64,000 bases of DNA from Syncephalastrum monosporum B8922. Its lineage: Eukaryota; Mucoromycota; Mucoromycetes; Mucorales; Syncephalastraceae. The stretch spans positions 1 through 64,000 of the forward strand of contig JNEN01001240.1 in the NCBI GenBank assembly GCA_000697355.1, read 5' to 3'. Numbering within the stretch: the stretch's first letter is position 1; each line of letters starts with the position of its first letter. Below, piece after piece: positions 23,651-36,311 of this stretch. The translations under genes and the position numbers were made by a program. Under the pieces are notes generated by a model. The model made no database searches. It was not told the origin of the DNA and saw only the letters and a list, made by a program, of their open reading frames with translations.

Positions 23651-26600
23651 ATGAGCACCAATCAACAACAGAAGCAAGCAAGACGACGCTTGAAACAGCT
23701 CGGAAAGGCGTTAAACCAGACTGGCTGGTCTGATTCCGAGGAAGACAGCGACCTCGTTCAAGAAGGTAGTATTTTCGATGTTGTCCTTTTTTTTTCGAAT
23801 TTCGCTCATGGGGTGCCTTTAACAGTCAATGTTAAGTCGGTCCGCATCGGCGATGTCGTCATGCCCGTCTATCCTCCTCAGAACGCAGAGCTGGTCCCCG
23901 AGTATGACGGGCCCCTGTATGAGCATTCGCAGGTAGAAAAGAAAGAATTGAACGATTTATGCTTTATGCATTTAGCATTAAACATGCGATTATCTATCCT
24001 ATAGGAAATATTGAAGCACCTTCGATGGTAAATGCAGACTTATAAAAAGAACAATGGAAATCAGCAGAAGTGGCTCACTTATCTCTATATTTAGGATGAT
24101 GCAAAAAGATAAGGTTGGAGCACGCCGTTGCTGCGGTTTTTATGCGCATCTTCTTACCTTCGTAAACAATAGCTTGGTCAGGACATTTTCTTGATTGGTC
24201 CTCCCGGTCCCCTGCGACGCGCTCTTATTATGAAATATGCCGAAATGACCCAGCGAGAGTAAGACGAATGTACATGAAAGCGTGTCATGTTGCTTATGCG
24301 AACAATCGGATATAGGATAGAATACGTCGCGCTGTCCAAAGACGTCACCGACGCCGACTTGAAGCAACGGCGTGAACTCAAAAATGGCACATCTTACTAC
24401 GTCGATCAGGCCGCTGTACGTGCGGCCATTCATGGCCGTATTTTGGTGCTCGACGGCATCGAGAAGGCTGAACGCAATGTGCTGCCTATCCTAAATAACC
24501 TTCTAGAGAATCGCGAAATGACCTTAGACGATGGTCGTTTCCTCACCACTAAAGATGACACCTCCTCACTCTCGGGATATTCGAAATTCGAAAAGGTCAA
24601 CGAACGCTTCCTTGTGTTCGCTCTTGGCCTGCCCGTTCCTCCTTACGTTGGCTATCCTCTCGATCCTCCGTTGCGCTCTCGTTTCCAAAGTCGCGATATT
24701 AAGCCGCCCACCTTCCAGTCGCAGGTCGACCAGATTATGACCCTCACAAACAAAAAGGCGCCACGCGAGTTAGTCGAACGACTGGTCTCGGTTGCCCTAG
24801 TCCTCAGTAGCCAACGCGACAAGGGCGCTGCGCGCGAGATCGAGGTACCCGAGTTCCCCATGACGATCGAGAGTCTTGCATCCCTCCTCGAGGTGCTGCC
24901 CCACGCGCATCCGCGATTTTTAATGGACTTGCTATACCCATATCCGCTTTTGCCGACTGTGGATCTCGAGCAAATCAGCGTCATCGAATCTGCATACCGC
25001 CGCTTTGGCATTCGTGCCCCGACTTTTGAAGCTAAAGACGAAGTGCTGCAGACTTTCTCGGGCTATCAATTGCGCAATATCGATCAGCAAGCTCTGAAGC
25101 CGCTGGTTTCAATCGATGAAAGTCACACTGTGAACCGTGCTGTTGTGACATTCTCGCACAACGACGCCATGGCACTTGGCTTGCCGGTCGCATGTGGCCC
25201 CAGTCCCTCGAGTCCCGCCGAGTTCTTTGTTGAAACACCTTACCACAGAGAGATTTTCACCTCGATGCTCCTTGTCCACGCCGGTGATCACGATATATGC
25301 CTGATTGGTACCCATAAGGGCGTCGGCAAGTCGGCACTTGTCCGTCACTGTGAGTAGTTTAGCCAAAGGCGTAATGGACTTGCCGAAATATTAATCTGCT
25401 ATCTAGTTGCCCGCCACCTGGGTTACACCATCGATTATATCCCTCTCTACCGCGACATGTCGTCGCGCGACTTGCTCCAACGCCGCTCGACCACGCCTTC
25501 CGGCGACACGGTGTGGGACAACTCACTGCTGGTTGAGGCCGCCCTGCATGGTCATCTTGCCGTGCTCGACGGCATCGAGGCACTTTCCTATGGCACGCTC
25601 AACACGCTGCAGCGCCTTGTGTGTGAGCGTGAGATGCAGCTTCCTGACGGCACACGTCTGATCAACGCTCGACGCTACGAGAAGCTTATGAAAAAGAACA
25701 AGATGACGGTCGAAGAGCTCGATGCGAAGCGCATGTTCCCCATCCACCCATCCTTCCGTATTGTGGCCCTCGCCCGTGCTGGCACCAGCGGTCAAACAGA
25801 TGGTAAGGCAGGCGCCTGGCTTACAGCCGAGATCCTCTCCCTCTTCCAGTTTATTGTGGTGGACAGTCTGCCGTCGGAAGAGGAGCAAGAGGTTCTGCGC
25901 ACACTCTCACCCGGCGTGCAAGAGACGCGTCTGCGGCAGCTGCTGACTTTCGCGCGACGTTTACGTCGTGACAAGGACGAGACAGTGCGCATGCTTTCGA
26001 GCGCTCTCTCGACCCGTCAACTGATTCGTATCTGCCGTCGCTTGGCTTACTTTGGCGATGACGAAAGTCTGTATGTGGCTGTGCATAAGGCGGCCTTATC
26101 GCGCTTCATGCCTGCTGTGGCCAAACAAGCCCTGCACGACTTGATGATGGCGAATGGCATCTACCCTCCCAAGCATGATGTACACGCCGAAGACGTAAGT
26201 CCATCTAAAGCAGAAGCGAGCAGCGTAACTGAGCCTCACACATCCATAGCTTCAAATTGAGATTCTGCGTTCCAAAGAAGGTCCTGAACAGGTCAAGATT
26301 GGCAACGTTATCGAGCCTGTATTCAAGGGCGGTGACCCGATGCTTATTCCCAACATTGTTTTCCACGAGAACCCTGCTCATACTGAGATCTTGCGTGAAA
26401 TGCTCAAGGACTATCAGCTTGGTATGCGTCACTTATCGCGGTATTCGAACCCTAACATTTCTGTTGCTAGGTGATCACCTGCTGTTGATCGGTAACCAGG
26501 GTGTCGGTAAAAACAAACTGGCCGACTATTTTTTGCAGATCCTGCAGCTGCCGCGCGAGTATATCCAGTTACATCGTGATAGTACGGTGCAGAGCTTGAC

Positions 26601-29600
26601 AACAACACCTGCTATCCGTGACGGCGTACTCATTTTTGAAGACTCGCCCCTCGTCAAGGCTGTGCAAAATGGCACAATCCTCGTCGTGGACGAAGCTGAC
26701 AAAGCGCCTACCTACGTGACAGCTGTTCTCAAGAGCTTAGTTGAAGATGGCCAGATGGTGCTAGGTGACGGTCGTCGTATTGTCTCCAAGGAGTCTGACG
26801 TGTCGGAGGGCGATCGCTATCTGCTGGTGCACCCCAACTTCCGCATGATTGTTCTGGCCAACCGTCCAGGCTACCCGTTCTTGGGTAACGACTTCTACCG
26901 TGAGATTGGCGACGTCTTTAGCTGTCATGCTGTGGACAATCCTGACAAGGCTTCCGAGATGTACCTGCTTCGCAAGTACGGTCCCGACGTACCTGAAGAT
27001 CTCCTTCACAAGCTCTCAAGCGCCTTCACTGACTTGCGCAAGCTTGTTGATGAGGGTTTGATCTCTTACCCTTACTCTACCCGTGAGCTCGTGAACGTTG
27101 TGCTTCACTTGCAAAACTACCCCGGCGAGGGTATTTCCAAGATCATGCAAAACGTCTTTGATTTCGATCAGTATGACCAGGCAAGCAAGGAGCTTTTGAT
27201 CGAAATTTTTGAAAAACACGGTATTCCCATTGGTCTCGAATCCGAATTCACCATGTCTCTCGGTAACGTGATCAATCTGGGTAAACCGGTCGCCTGCGAG
27301 CGCTGGAGCCGGATCGGCAAAGCGGCTGGCCAGCCCGCACGCGTTGAGATATCTGATATGGCAGTTCGCGTAAGTTTTAGATATCGTGACTACAGCACTC
27401 AACACTAACCAATGGTATGCTGCAGGGTGGCTGGGACATGGAAGTTGGCAAAAAGTGGCGTCCTTTGGAACGCAAGGAGAGCCGATCTGTCACATTCTCG
27501 GAGCAGCTTTACAACTTTAATATCCCTACTCGAGGCGAAGCACTTGACATTGCCGCTCTCGAGGATGGCTCAATGTTCGTTGTGACGACCAACCCAGTGA
27601 CACTACACCATGTGGATACACGTCACTCCAATGTGGACAGCATTGACTTGTACGAATACTTCCCACTTCAGCGAGGTAGGTCTGCCACACCATTGGTGCT
27701 ACGATTCGCTCACATGTGATATGCAGCTCCGCCGCGCCTGCGAATTGCGCCCATCTATACCCGCAACGGCCTTCTTAAGTACCTGGCTTTGCACAACCCG
27801 TCCAACAATGAGTTACTCTGCTGCGATTTTAACAAGCGCACGGTCATGTCGGTCGTGGTATGTTACAGCTGTATCTTATTTTAGAAAGTTGACGACTCAC
27901 ATGCTTTTATGCTACAGCTTCGAGGACTGGAGCCCGTGAAGTCCGTCATGTGCAGTGAGCTTACCGCCTTTGGTCTCCTTGGTACGTCATTATGTCCATG
28001 TATGACCTTTCACTGATGTGTGTAATTTAGCCTTCTACCAGGAAGATCAAGCTGGCGTGGCCTTGCTGGACTTCAACACTGGTAAACAGACCACATTGAC
28101 TCTACCCGTGCGAAGTAAGTTGAAGCGGTCTTCAGGAGCATTTCCTTTTTCTTGCTCACATTGATTTTATAGTTAAGCAGCTCCTTGTGATTGAGCCAGG
28201 ATTCTGGATCGCACGCGGTAGCCGTGATGCAGCTGTCTACGCCATCTATCAGCAGCAAGATCAATGGGTGAGCGAGGCCATCGAGGCACTTGGCCAGAAT
28301 GGCCAACCCATCGGCGAGCTGGAACATATCTTCTGGCAAGAGTGCGCACCGGGTGCCAAGATGGCTTACAATGCACGCGCCAACAAATTCGGCACCATCG
28401 TGGAAGGATGCAATGCAGAGCACTTTATTGCAAACCGGCAACCTATGACGCTCCATGCATATTTGAACCCTGATCGTGCGGACGCCGAAGCGCCAGGCCG
28501 CATCAAGGGCTGCGCTCTGTATCTGACCAAATCTCGACAGCTTGCAGTGATCCACCCATCCGTTGACGGGCGACCAGAGAGCTGGCTTGATGTCCTCAAT
28601 CCGGAACGCAATCAAGTATGGCGCATCAAGGTCCCTCTCGCCGATATGAGCAATCTGGATGTAGACTACCCGGTTGCCACGTTTGCTCGCTTCCAAGTGG
28701 AGCGCCAAGTGGCGACCATGTGTGAGCTCGCCAATGGTAATCTGGTCACCATGGATGCTGTGGGTACTGTGCGCGTTTGGCAAGTTCAAGCAAACGACCT
28801 GTACAATTCTGCGCAAACATGGAAGCAGATGGTGGGTGTGGATGAGAAAGTGCTATCTATCATCTATGAAACCGACGAAAAGGTAAAGCACACAGAATTT
28901 TTCTCTTTGGAATGCTAATATACCAATATCAAGGATAAGCCTGCCAACGGCGATGCAGCCGTCAATGGCCAAGTTCTGCCTGAAGGAGAAGATGGTGAGC
29001 GCGGCAAGGCTGGCAACAAGAATGGCGGCGGTGGAGGTGGCGCTGTAGGCTCTGGCGGCGGTCAAGGCTCCGGCGAAGGTGGCCAAGGCGGCGAAGGCTC
29101 TGGTGGTGAAGGTGGCGGTGGTGGTGGCGGCGGCTCATCCGATTCATCCAACGAGCAGGGTCGCGAAGAAGCCAGCTTTGAAGACATCAACAACCTCAAA
29201 CTTGTGAGTTTTACTAAAATGGCATTGTTGGCTTTTTGTTGATAACTGACGATCATTGGCAGCGTTCCGCCGACGATAAACCCAAAGAGGTGACCGAGGC
29301 GCAAAGGTAAAGAGAAAGAATAATTAACATCAGTCTTGCTGTGCACAGTGTAACATTCCCTCCGTTGTTTAGAGAGATGCACGAGCAGGCTATGGAAAAG
29401 ATGTTGGGCAAGATAGACATGACACAGGGCGATTACTCGGTATGTTGAAACAATAGTCGCACAACTGAGTCTGTTTTTGTTTACAAAAAGGGTCTAACCA
29501 TCTGTACTCTTACTTATTTTAGCTTTTCCAACGCTACATGGAAAATGTCCGTCGTGAAGTACGCGAGCTTCGTGTCATTCTTGAGAGTGTCGAAGCTAAA

Positions 29601-30622
29601 AACAAGGAGCGCGTCTGGCTCAAGAATCAAGCCTCGGGTGACCTTGACGATACCAAGATGTAAGTCACCGTCTGTTTATGGCACGCCGGTCATTGCTCAT
29701 TTTTTTTATGAACTACCGTGTACATAGTGTGGAAGGCCTCACAGGTGAACGTGCCATCTATCGTAAGCGTGGTGAGGACGATCCTGAGATTGGTCTGTTT
29801 CAAGACAAGCCGAAGCGCATGAACTTTGTGTTTGACCTGTCGGCAAGGTATATCCCGGATGAAGAAAGCCGATACTATGAGAAATATCTCTAACTCTTTG
29901 CTCATCGACATGGACAGTATGTATCGATTCAATGCGCACGACCGCCGTCTGGAAAGATCACTCGAAGTTGCACTTATGTTGATGGAGGCTTTCCGAGGAT
30001 TTGAGCATAAGTTTGCGTATCGTCTTATTGGCCACAGTGGTGATGGTGCAAACATTGAATTTGTCACTCCAGCGAACTATCCCAGATCAGAAAAGGACGA
30101 GTTTGAGGTCATCAACAAGATGCGTGCTCACTCTCAGTACTGTCTTAGCGGAGGTACGTAACATGCTTTTATATCACAGCTTTAATTTTTTTTTATTGAT
30201 GGTCTGTAGATAACACGCTGGGTGCTGCATCCCACTCAATCAAGGAAATAACGAAAGAGGAGGCTGACGACTACTTTGTCGTAGTCCTTTCCGACGCCAA
30301 TATCCAGCAGTACAACATTCACCCCAAGGATATTGCACGGAGTAAGCATGAACTTTTTAAAATATGAGAGCAAAGGGGCTGACATGCAGAAAAACCCAGT
30401 TCTCAAATCAGACGATCGGGTCACCGCGGAAATGATCTTTATAGGATCTCTGCAGGATCAGGCAGAGCAGTACGTATTGCAAAAAAGGGTTCGCTATGCA
30501 TGATGCTCACTGTTGCGGTTAGACTTAAAAAAGCGCTGGGAAGCCAAGGACAAATTTGCTCGGAGAACAAAGACCTTCCCAAGATTATGAAGTCACTCTT
30601 CCTGGCATCGATGAAAATTTAA
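23651..30622 (+). CDS. VWA8: VWA8-type mitochondrial AAA+ ATPase with von Willebrand A domain
   Basis: Twenty-three exons give 1,885 residues, close to the roughly 1,900 of animal VWA8. Boundaries: 23651-23765, 23826-23932, 24005-24027, 24095-24113, 24173-24258, 24316-25349, 25407-26194, 26250-26421, 26471-27369, 27426-27675, 27727-27857, 27918-27981, 28031-28114, 28173-28882, 28934-29203, 29263-29306, 29373-29439, 29523-29659, 29728-29847, 29918-30153, 30210-30341, 30400-30469, 30523-30622. There are three AAA modules. The first P-loop is degenerate (GPPGPLRR, about 97-104). The second (GTHKGVGKS, about 446) and third (GNQGVGKN, about 789) are intact. A Gly-rich linker precedes the VWA domain, whose MIDAS is DLSAS (about 1704), followed by GHSGDG and LSDANI. 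An in-frame ATG at 23516 would add a basic, acid-free leader that could be a mitochondrial presequence. Biochemical role is poorly known. Confidence 0.95.
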
Positions 30623-30655
30623 ACAGTCAACTGCATAGAAAGATATATCTATATG

Positions 30656-30661
30656 AATAAA
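30656..30661 (+). terminator. VWA8: Poly(A) signal of VWA8
   Basis: AATAAA lies 34 bases after the VWA8 stop codon. Confidence 0.45.
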
Positions 30662-30862
30662 AGGAAAAAAAAAGTGAGGAGCACATGACAATCCACCTGC
30701 GAGAGACAAAGCAAAGCAAAGCAAAGGCAATACACTTTCGAAATGCGGAGTTGCTGTGACTCGCTTTTTGGAATATAATTTCATGGCGGCTTCCTTTTGG
30801 CTTCAGCTTGCCCTTTTCCTTTACCCCCCTCTACATATTATCAAACAAACGTGTGCTGTATC

Positions 30863-32440
30863 ATGCCAAGAACACTTACAGACCACATGTACGCTCCCTT
30901 CGGTGATGCTATTGATAGCAATAGGCCAAAAGGCAAAGGTAAGCAATAATTTTTCCGGAGACCCCATTTACTTAGTATCTCATTTTTTATCGCTGCTCAA
31001 TCAGAGCGGGCCACACGTTCCCTGCCTCCGCGCAAACGTGCCACTACCCATGAAGGTAAGAGAGAGCATTTTACAATGCATATAGTCAGATATGTTATTG
31101 AGAGTGATGGATCTCTAATGCTGCTATGTCTGTCTTTTTATCATATTCTCTCCATCACAGGATCGGTATCTCCTGCTGGCTCTGCACAATCCATGCCTGC
31201 ATTTTCTCCACATAATCGCCCAGAAGTCTACATGGCGCAGCTGGACGTGATACCGCTGTCAGATATAAGAGGCGGCCCCATGGAGACACGGCGACGGTCA
31301 CGGACCCAGTGCTTTAGCGATGCAGCTGTCTCACCGCCGGTACCCTCCAAACGCCAACGACACCAACGACAGGATGAGAACCAGCCTCACCACATTTTGG
31401 ATCAGCTTCTAAACATTGATCCTGCTGTAGCTGCCAACGCCTCGAGCACTTCTATCACAAGTGAGGCGCAGGCGCCTCGCAGCTTCCCCAAACTTGCCAC
31501 TACGTCCTTCCTCACTTCACCGAAACACGTCAAAAAAGGCCGGCGTGGCCATCCTCAAAACGTCGCCAAATCCACGTCCGCATCGACAACATCACGCTAC
31601 GCCGCCGCCGCCGCTCCTGCGACTACGGCCGCCGCCGCCCCTCCTCCTTCGAGCGGTGGAGTTGACTATCCATCCAAAAGTGTTCATAAATCCAATCTTG
31701 GTCGGTCTGCCGCTTCGAATACGACGACAGCAACAGCAACAGCAGCATCAGCAGCAGCACCCGCCACACCCAGCACATCGACACCCGCACCTTCCACTGT
31801 ATCTGGTACACCCGGGCCTGCTGCACGGCGTGGACCCGAATATGCTTATCCGCGTGAATCACTCAAGGTGCCACTCACGCCAGAAGAGCCTGTTCAAGAC
31901 GACGCGCGGCTCTCAGCCAAAGAAAAAGAAAAAGAGTATTGGCGACGACAACGCCGTGTCTTCGTTCGCAGCCGATTCATCACCAATGACGAGGCTTGTG
32001 CGATTGCCAACAGTGTCTATGTCAGCCAGCCCGTGGACCCTGGCAACCGCATTGTCGAGACCTTTCAAGCCAACATTGCCAACTTTCGGTCCAAATGGCG
32101 CAAGATCATCAAGGACCGTGTGGGTGAACTCAACCTGAGCCGGGAGGATATCGTGAGCCGATCTGAGCAAGACTTATTAGAGCTGGTGGCGCCTCGAGTG
32201 GACCGCCAGATGCTCGAAAAAATCTGGAACCACTGGCTGTCTGACCCCTTTGTTGACCAGTTTGCGTTCTATAACGACCCTCAAGCCGTACATGCCCTCA
32301 CCACAGCTACCATCCACGCCCTCGTCGTCACTGTCCGCCATCATTACGGTCTCCTCAAGGAGCGTGATTTTAGACGCCTCTTGGATGACCTCGATAAGTA
32401 CACTCGTGATATGAATTTGCCGGACTCCCAACGTCGTTAA
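30863..32440 (+). CDS. Hypothetical protein with disordered N-half and compact basic/helical C-half
   Basis: Exons are 30863-30938, 31005-31055 and 31161-32440, giving 468 residues. I do not recognise it. The N-terminal two thirds are low complexity: a basic stretch (RSLPPRKRATTHE, and TRRRSRTQ), then long Ala/Thr/Ser/Pro tracts. The last 165 residues look folded: KEYWRRQRRVFVRSRFITND, then NIANFRSKWRKIIKDRVGEL, LELVAPRVDRQMLEKIWNHW, and TATIHALVVTVRHHYGLLKE. Aromatic and basic residues in helices suggest a nucleic-acid or protein interaction module, but that is guesswork. It starts 241 bases after the VWA8 stop on the same strand. The two short 5' exons were traced by GT-AG sites and an unbroken frame. 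Confidence 0.7.
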
Positions 32441-32871
32441 GTGTCCTGCCATCCTTTCCTTCTCACACCTCCCTTCGTTATCACGCTCTGAATTTCCTCT
32501 CACTGGCTTCGCGGCCACCGCTTATCCTCGTTGTTTCTGCTCTTATTTCCTCAATCTCCTCTCCATATCAGACACACACACACACACACACACACACACA
32601 AGCCGCGCAATACTTCTCTTCCTTTTACAGATGATCTTTTGTGATAAAAAATATCAGGAAATAATGTCCCTATATATGTAACGAATGAAACCATCCTGGC
32701 CCCCTCTTCTCCGGGGGTGATAATGTATGATGTATATATGCCCAAGTTACAAGGCGAAACTGCATAGCGTATTACAAAAGCGAGTGTGTTTATGTATGTA
32801 CAAGAAATACTTAAGTATAATGTCTACCAAGCGTCGTCTAGGCAATGACATGTGCGGGCAAGAAAAGTCAA
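32441..32871. other. Convergent 3' intergenic region
   Basis: It contains a (CA)n microsatellite at about 32572-32600 and AT-rich sequence. No gene is seen. Confidence 0.6.
32572..32600. repeat. (CA)n dinucleotide microsatellite
   Basis: About 14-15 uninterrupted CA units. Confidence 0.95.
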
Positions 32872-35800
32872 TCAATACACCCCTATTTCCTCGTGTCTCC
32901 TTGATGCCTTACCTCCAAAGTAGCTGCTACTCCCATCCGATCGTCTAGCACTATTTTCATCCTCAGGCGTGGCCACCGCACCAGGAACTGCATCCCAGAC
33001 AGCAGTGTTCAGCGGCGCAATGTCAGCCAAGAGTGGCTCCACCATCCGTGACATCTGTGCCTGATAATGCTCTATAATGCCATCCGTGGTTTGACCTGGA
33101 AAGTGACGTTGCAAGATCTTCTGCCACTCGCGCTCCATTTGCTTATAGTAATTGGCCTGCACCTGAGCTAGATCGCCTATAAGGATATCAAAGTAGCGGC
33201 CTGTCAGGCGGAACAGCTTGGGTAGTTCGTCTACCAACTGCGCATTGATCGAAACATAGGCATCGGCCGATGCCTGCGAGGCCTTGTCGGGCGTGTCACC
33301 CTTGGCTCGAATCCCACGCACCCGGTCATAGTCTAGCAATTTCTGGGCTCGCTTATTGATCACCTGGCTCGGGTTTTCATAGACACGCAAAAAGTCATCG
33401 ATACGGCTGTAAACGTAGCCTTGTACCATCGAGTCCTGTGGAAAAAAAAATTTTTTTTAATGGTTTCAAAATAATGTCAACCCATGGTCGGTGAGGCTTT
33501 GTCCTTGATTGAAACTTACCAGTTCGCGCGACATGACAGAGGCAAAGGTTTGCGCAGACTGACCAAAGTGCTTGATGCTTTCCATGCTCTTCACACGCAC
33601 GCCACCAAAGGCGCTGTAAGTCGCCTCGAAACTCTCGGCAAAGGCGCACATCATCTCAAACTGGTGTTTGATCTGGCGCACCCAGCCCTGGACGTCGCGT
33701 GCCAACTGCTGCGCAACCTCACGCTGCTCTTCAAAGCGCAGATGAAGTGTATCAAACAAGGCATCCTGTGTTGCTTCGGCAGCGAAACCCGTCGCTTGTT
33801 TGAACCGTTGGGCACGCCGAGTGATTTTCTTGTTGATGCCGTGGCTATACCATAATAAGCACATGGGCATCCTTTGCTTTCCTTTGTTACTTACACAACC
33901 TACAGTAAATGCGATAAATGAATGAATGGCCGTCTCAACAAGACGATGATGGCAACTTACATTGATCTCACTCTTCTTCTTATCGCCCACAATCTTCTCT
34001 ACAATGTCTTTCCTTCGCTTTATCTCGTTGATATGGTCAGCTACTTCTTGAATTTCTTGCATGGCAGCTGCCAGGTCGTCGTGATCGGGATGGCTTGCTG
34101 GTGTCAGTAAGAATATTTCCTGCAATGTGTGAATACATTTGAATTACACCCATCGTCAGCTTACCCGTAAGAGCAGTGGGTATTTGAGGACACGCTGTAC
34201 GGGCTTAATCAGCAAACTACCCAAATCCCAGCTGGTTGTCCGGCCCTGCATCTGCGTGCGGCAATCGCTAAAGAACTGTTGCACATTTGGCTTGGTCTCG
34301 AGCTCTTGCAGCCTCACCACGGCATCTTCGTGCCGCTTGCAATAATCGCAGTAAATGGTATCGAGACGACGCATCTATCGACGAGGTGAATAAAGGGTTC
34401 ATGCAAAGAGGGGACAACCTACATTTTGGCGAAAGACCTTGCCAACCGTCGTGGTATCCTGATCCATCTCATCCTGCAAGCCCGCTTCTGCTTCTTTGAG
34501 CTCATTGACGAAAGCTTGTTCAAGTTCAAGGATCGTGGTCAGGTTGGAGAAGAGGATCTTGATGTCGGTGGGAGTCAACACGGAGTGGGCCTGGTCATAA
34601 TAGATCTCCTTGATGACAATCATATCGCTTTGGTAGGCACACTCCGTCTCTACGAGTTCCCGCACGACTTTGGAGCGCTTCAACTCCTGTTTACCCGAAA
34701 GCTGAGGAGAGACCGGCAAGGACGCAGGAAAGGACGTCGCAGTGTCGGAGGCAGAAGGTGAGCGTTCCTCGGCAGGCAGAGGCTCCTTGGAAACAATGGT
34801 GATCGAGTCTTTCAGACTCTGCTGCGAGTGGTGATCATCTGTGCTCGAGCCGGTAAACCAGCTGGTGATCGCTGCACCGTACTGCCATGCGCGGCGCGAG
34901 GGGGAATCAGTTGTGGAGAGGGAGGAGGTCGAGGCCGTGCTGTTACCGGTGCCGGTCCGAGCGATGACGGGGAGGTGGAGGGTTGAGGAGACGGTGCTGG
35001 AGGAGGAGGAGCGTTGAGTGATTGCAGACGGCGGGGGAGGGGCAGATGCAGAAGAGGCAGAGGATGCGGTTGTAGCAGAGGCACTCGTGGCTGTAGCACC
35101 GCTGGTAGTAGGAGTAGTAGTATTATGATGAGGGGGTTGTGAGGTATGAGATGCGAAATTAGTGACGGACGGTCGCTTGGGTAACGTGGTATGACTAGTG
35201 TTGGATGTCTTTCTTAAGACGGAGGTACGTGGTGAGCCGGCTGAGGAGAGTGGGCGGCGCGGTGAGGGTGGAGTGTCTGCCTGTTCCTCGAGGCGCTTGC
35301 TCAGCTCAGCAACAAAAGAGCCTGTCTTGGGCGCAGTCGTCGGAGCGGATGGCAGACGGGTGGTACTGCTCGTTGTAGTTGTAGTTGTAGTTGTAGTTGC
35401 ACTTGTAGTCGTCGTGTTATGAGTGTTGTTTGCCTGAGGCGCCGGTCTTGGCATCCACGACTTGGCAGGTATGGACGGTGGCTGTGGTTTGACATGGTCG
35501 ATTTGGCTCGGTTTGCTCCGCATCTGGGACACACGTCGGCTTGGCACGTTGTCGAGAGGTTTATCTTCTGAAGGTAACGGGCGAAGTCTACGTGCAGGCT
35601 ATATGTTTTTATATAAAAACATAAAATGAAATGAAATGCAATGAAAGTAATATAATTAATGAGCAAGTGTGCCCCCAAATAAAAGGGTAATTGAGAAGAG
35701 AGTTTCACGACCATGCATCAATGGTAAGGTGCAAAGGGGGAGGGGAAGGTGAGGAGACTTACGGCAGACGGTTCTTTATGGGTGGCACCCTGCTGGAAGC

Positions 35801-36311
35801 GGGCACGAATATCGTTGAATGCCAGGGATGTTTGATCTATATCATCTGAGGACAATTGTTGTTGCGGTTGATGTTGCTGCTGCTGTTGTTGTTGTTGCAG
35901 GTATGAGCGCTCCTGCAGGTCCTCTTCTTTTGTCCATGAGCGTCGCTGATGCGCGTCGGAAGCATAACTGGTGACCGAGGTGGCAACGGTGCTCGCCGGC
36001 GAGGGCAGCGACTCGGTCGAAGGACTAATGAGTGCATCTGTTTTGAAAGACAGGTTGGACGACATGCGCAGGGATGGAGGTTTTCTAGGCAGCGCTGGTC
36101 TTGCCGGCTGCCCGGCTGTGGGCGAGCTGTCCGAAGGCGGCTGAGGTTGCGGCGAGTCATGCTCAAAGGCACGCGAAATGCGGTTGACCGAACCATCCTT
36201 CTGATGGGGGTGCTGACTAGACGAATGACTGGTGTTGCGCTTATGGCGTGGCCGACTCTCCAGTGTCCTCGAAAATGCATCCGAATGCAAAGGCGGACCA
36301 CCGGAATTCAT
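32872..36311 (-). CDS. DH-BAR Rho guanine nucleotide exchange factor (Gef1/Tuba type)
   Basis: Exons (minus) are 36311-35763, 35598-34423, 34374-34165, 34119-33961, 33899-33895, 33844-33520 and 33435-32872, giving 995 residues. Fission yeast Gef1 and animal DNMBP/Tuba share this DH plus BAR layout and activate Cdc42 for polarity. The first half is disordered, rich in Ser/Thr/Pro/Gln with poly-Thr. The DH domain begins at KRSKVVRELVETECAYQSDM and runs through FFSDCRTQMQGR, LLIKPVQRVLKYPLLLREIF to INEIKRRKDIVEKIVGDKKK. The BAR-like region starts at HGINKKITRRAQRFKQATGF and includes VINKRAQKLLDYDRVRG and AQLVDELPKLFRLTGRYFD. No SH3 or PH domain is seen. A 5-base exon (GTTGT) is needed to keep frame between DH and BAR. 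A 50-base intron lies on its downstream side. Confidence 0.92.
33895..33899 (-). other. Five-base internal microexon of the DH-BAR GEF
   Basis: GTTGT sits between ACTGTAG and GTAAGT. The upstream exon ends in phase 0 and the downstream acceptor (TATAG|CCAC) needs phase 2, so a 5-base insert is exactly what fits. The joined protein reads EINVVHGINKK. Confidence 0.75.
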
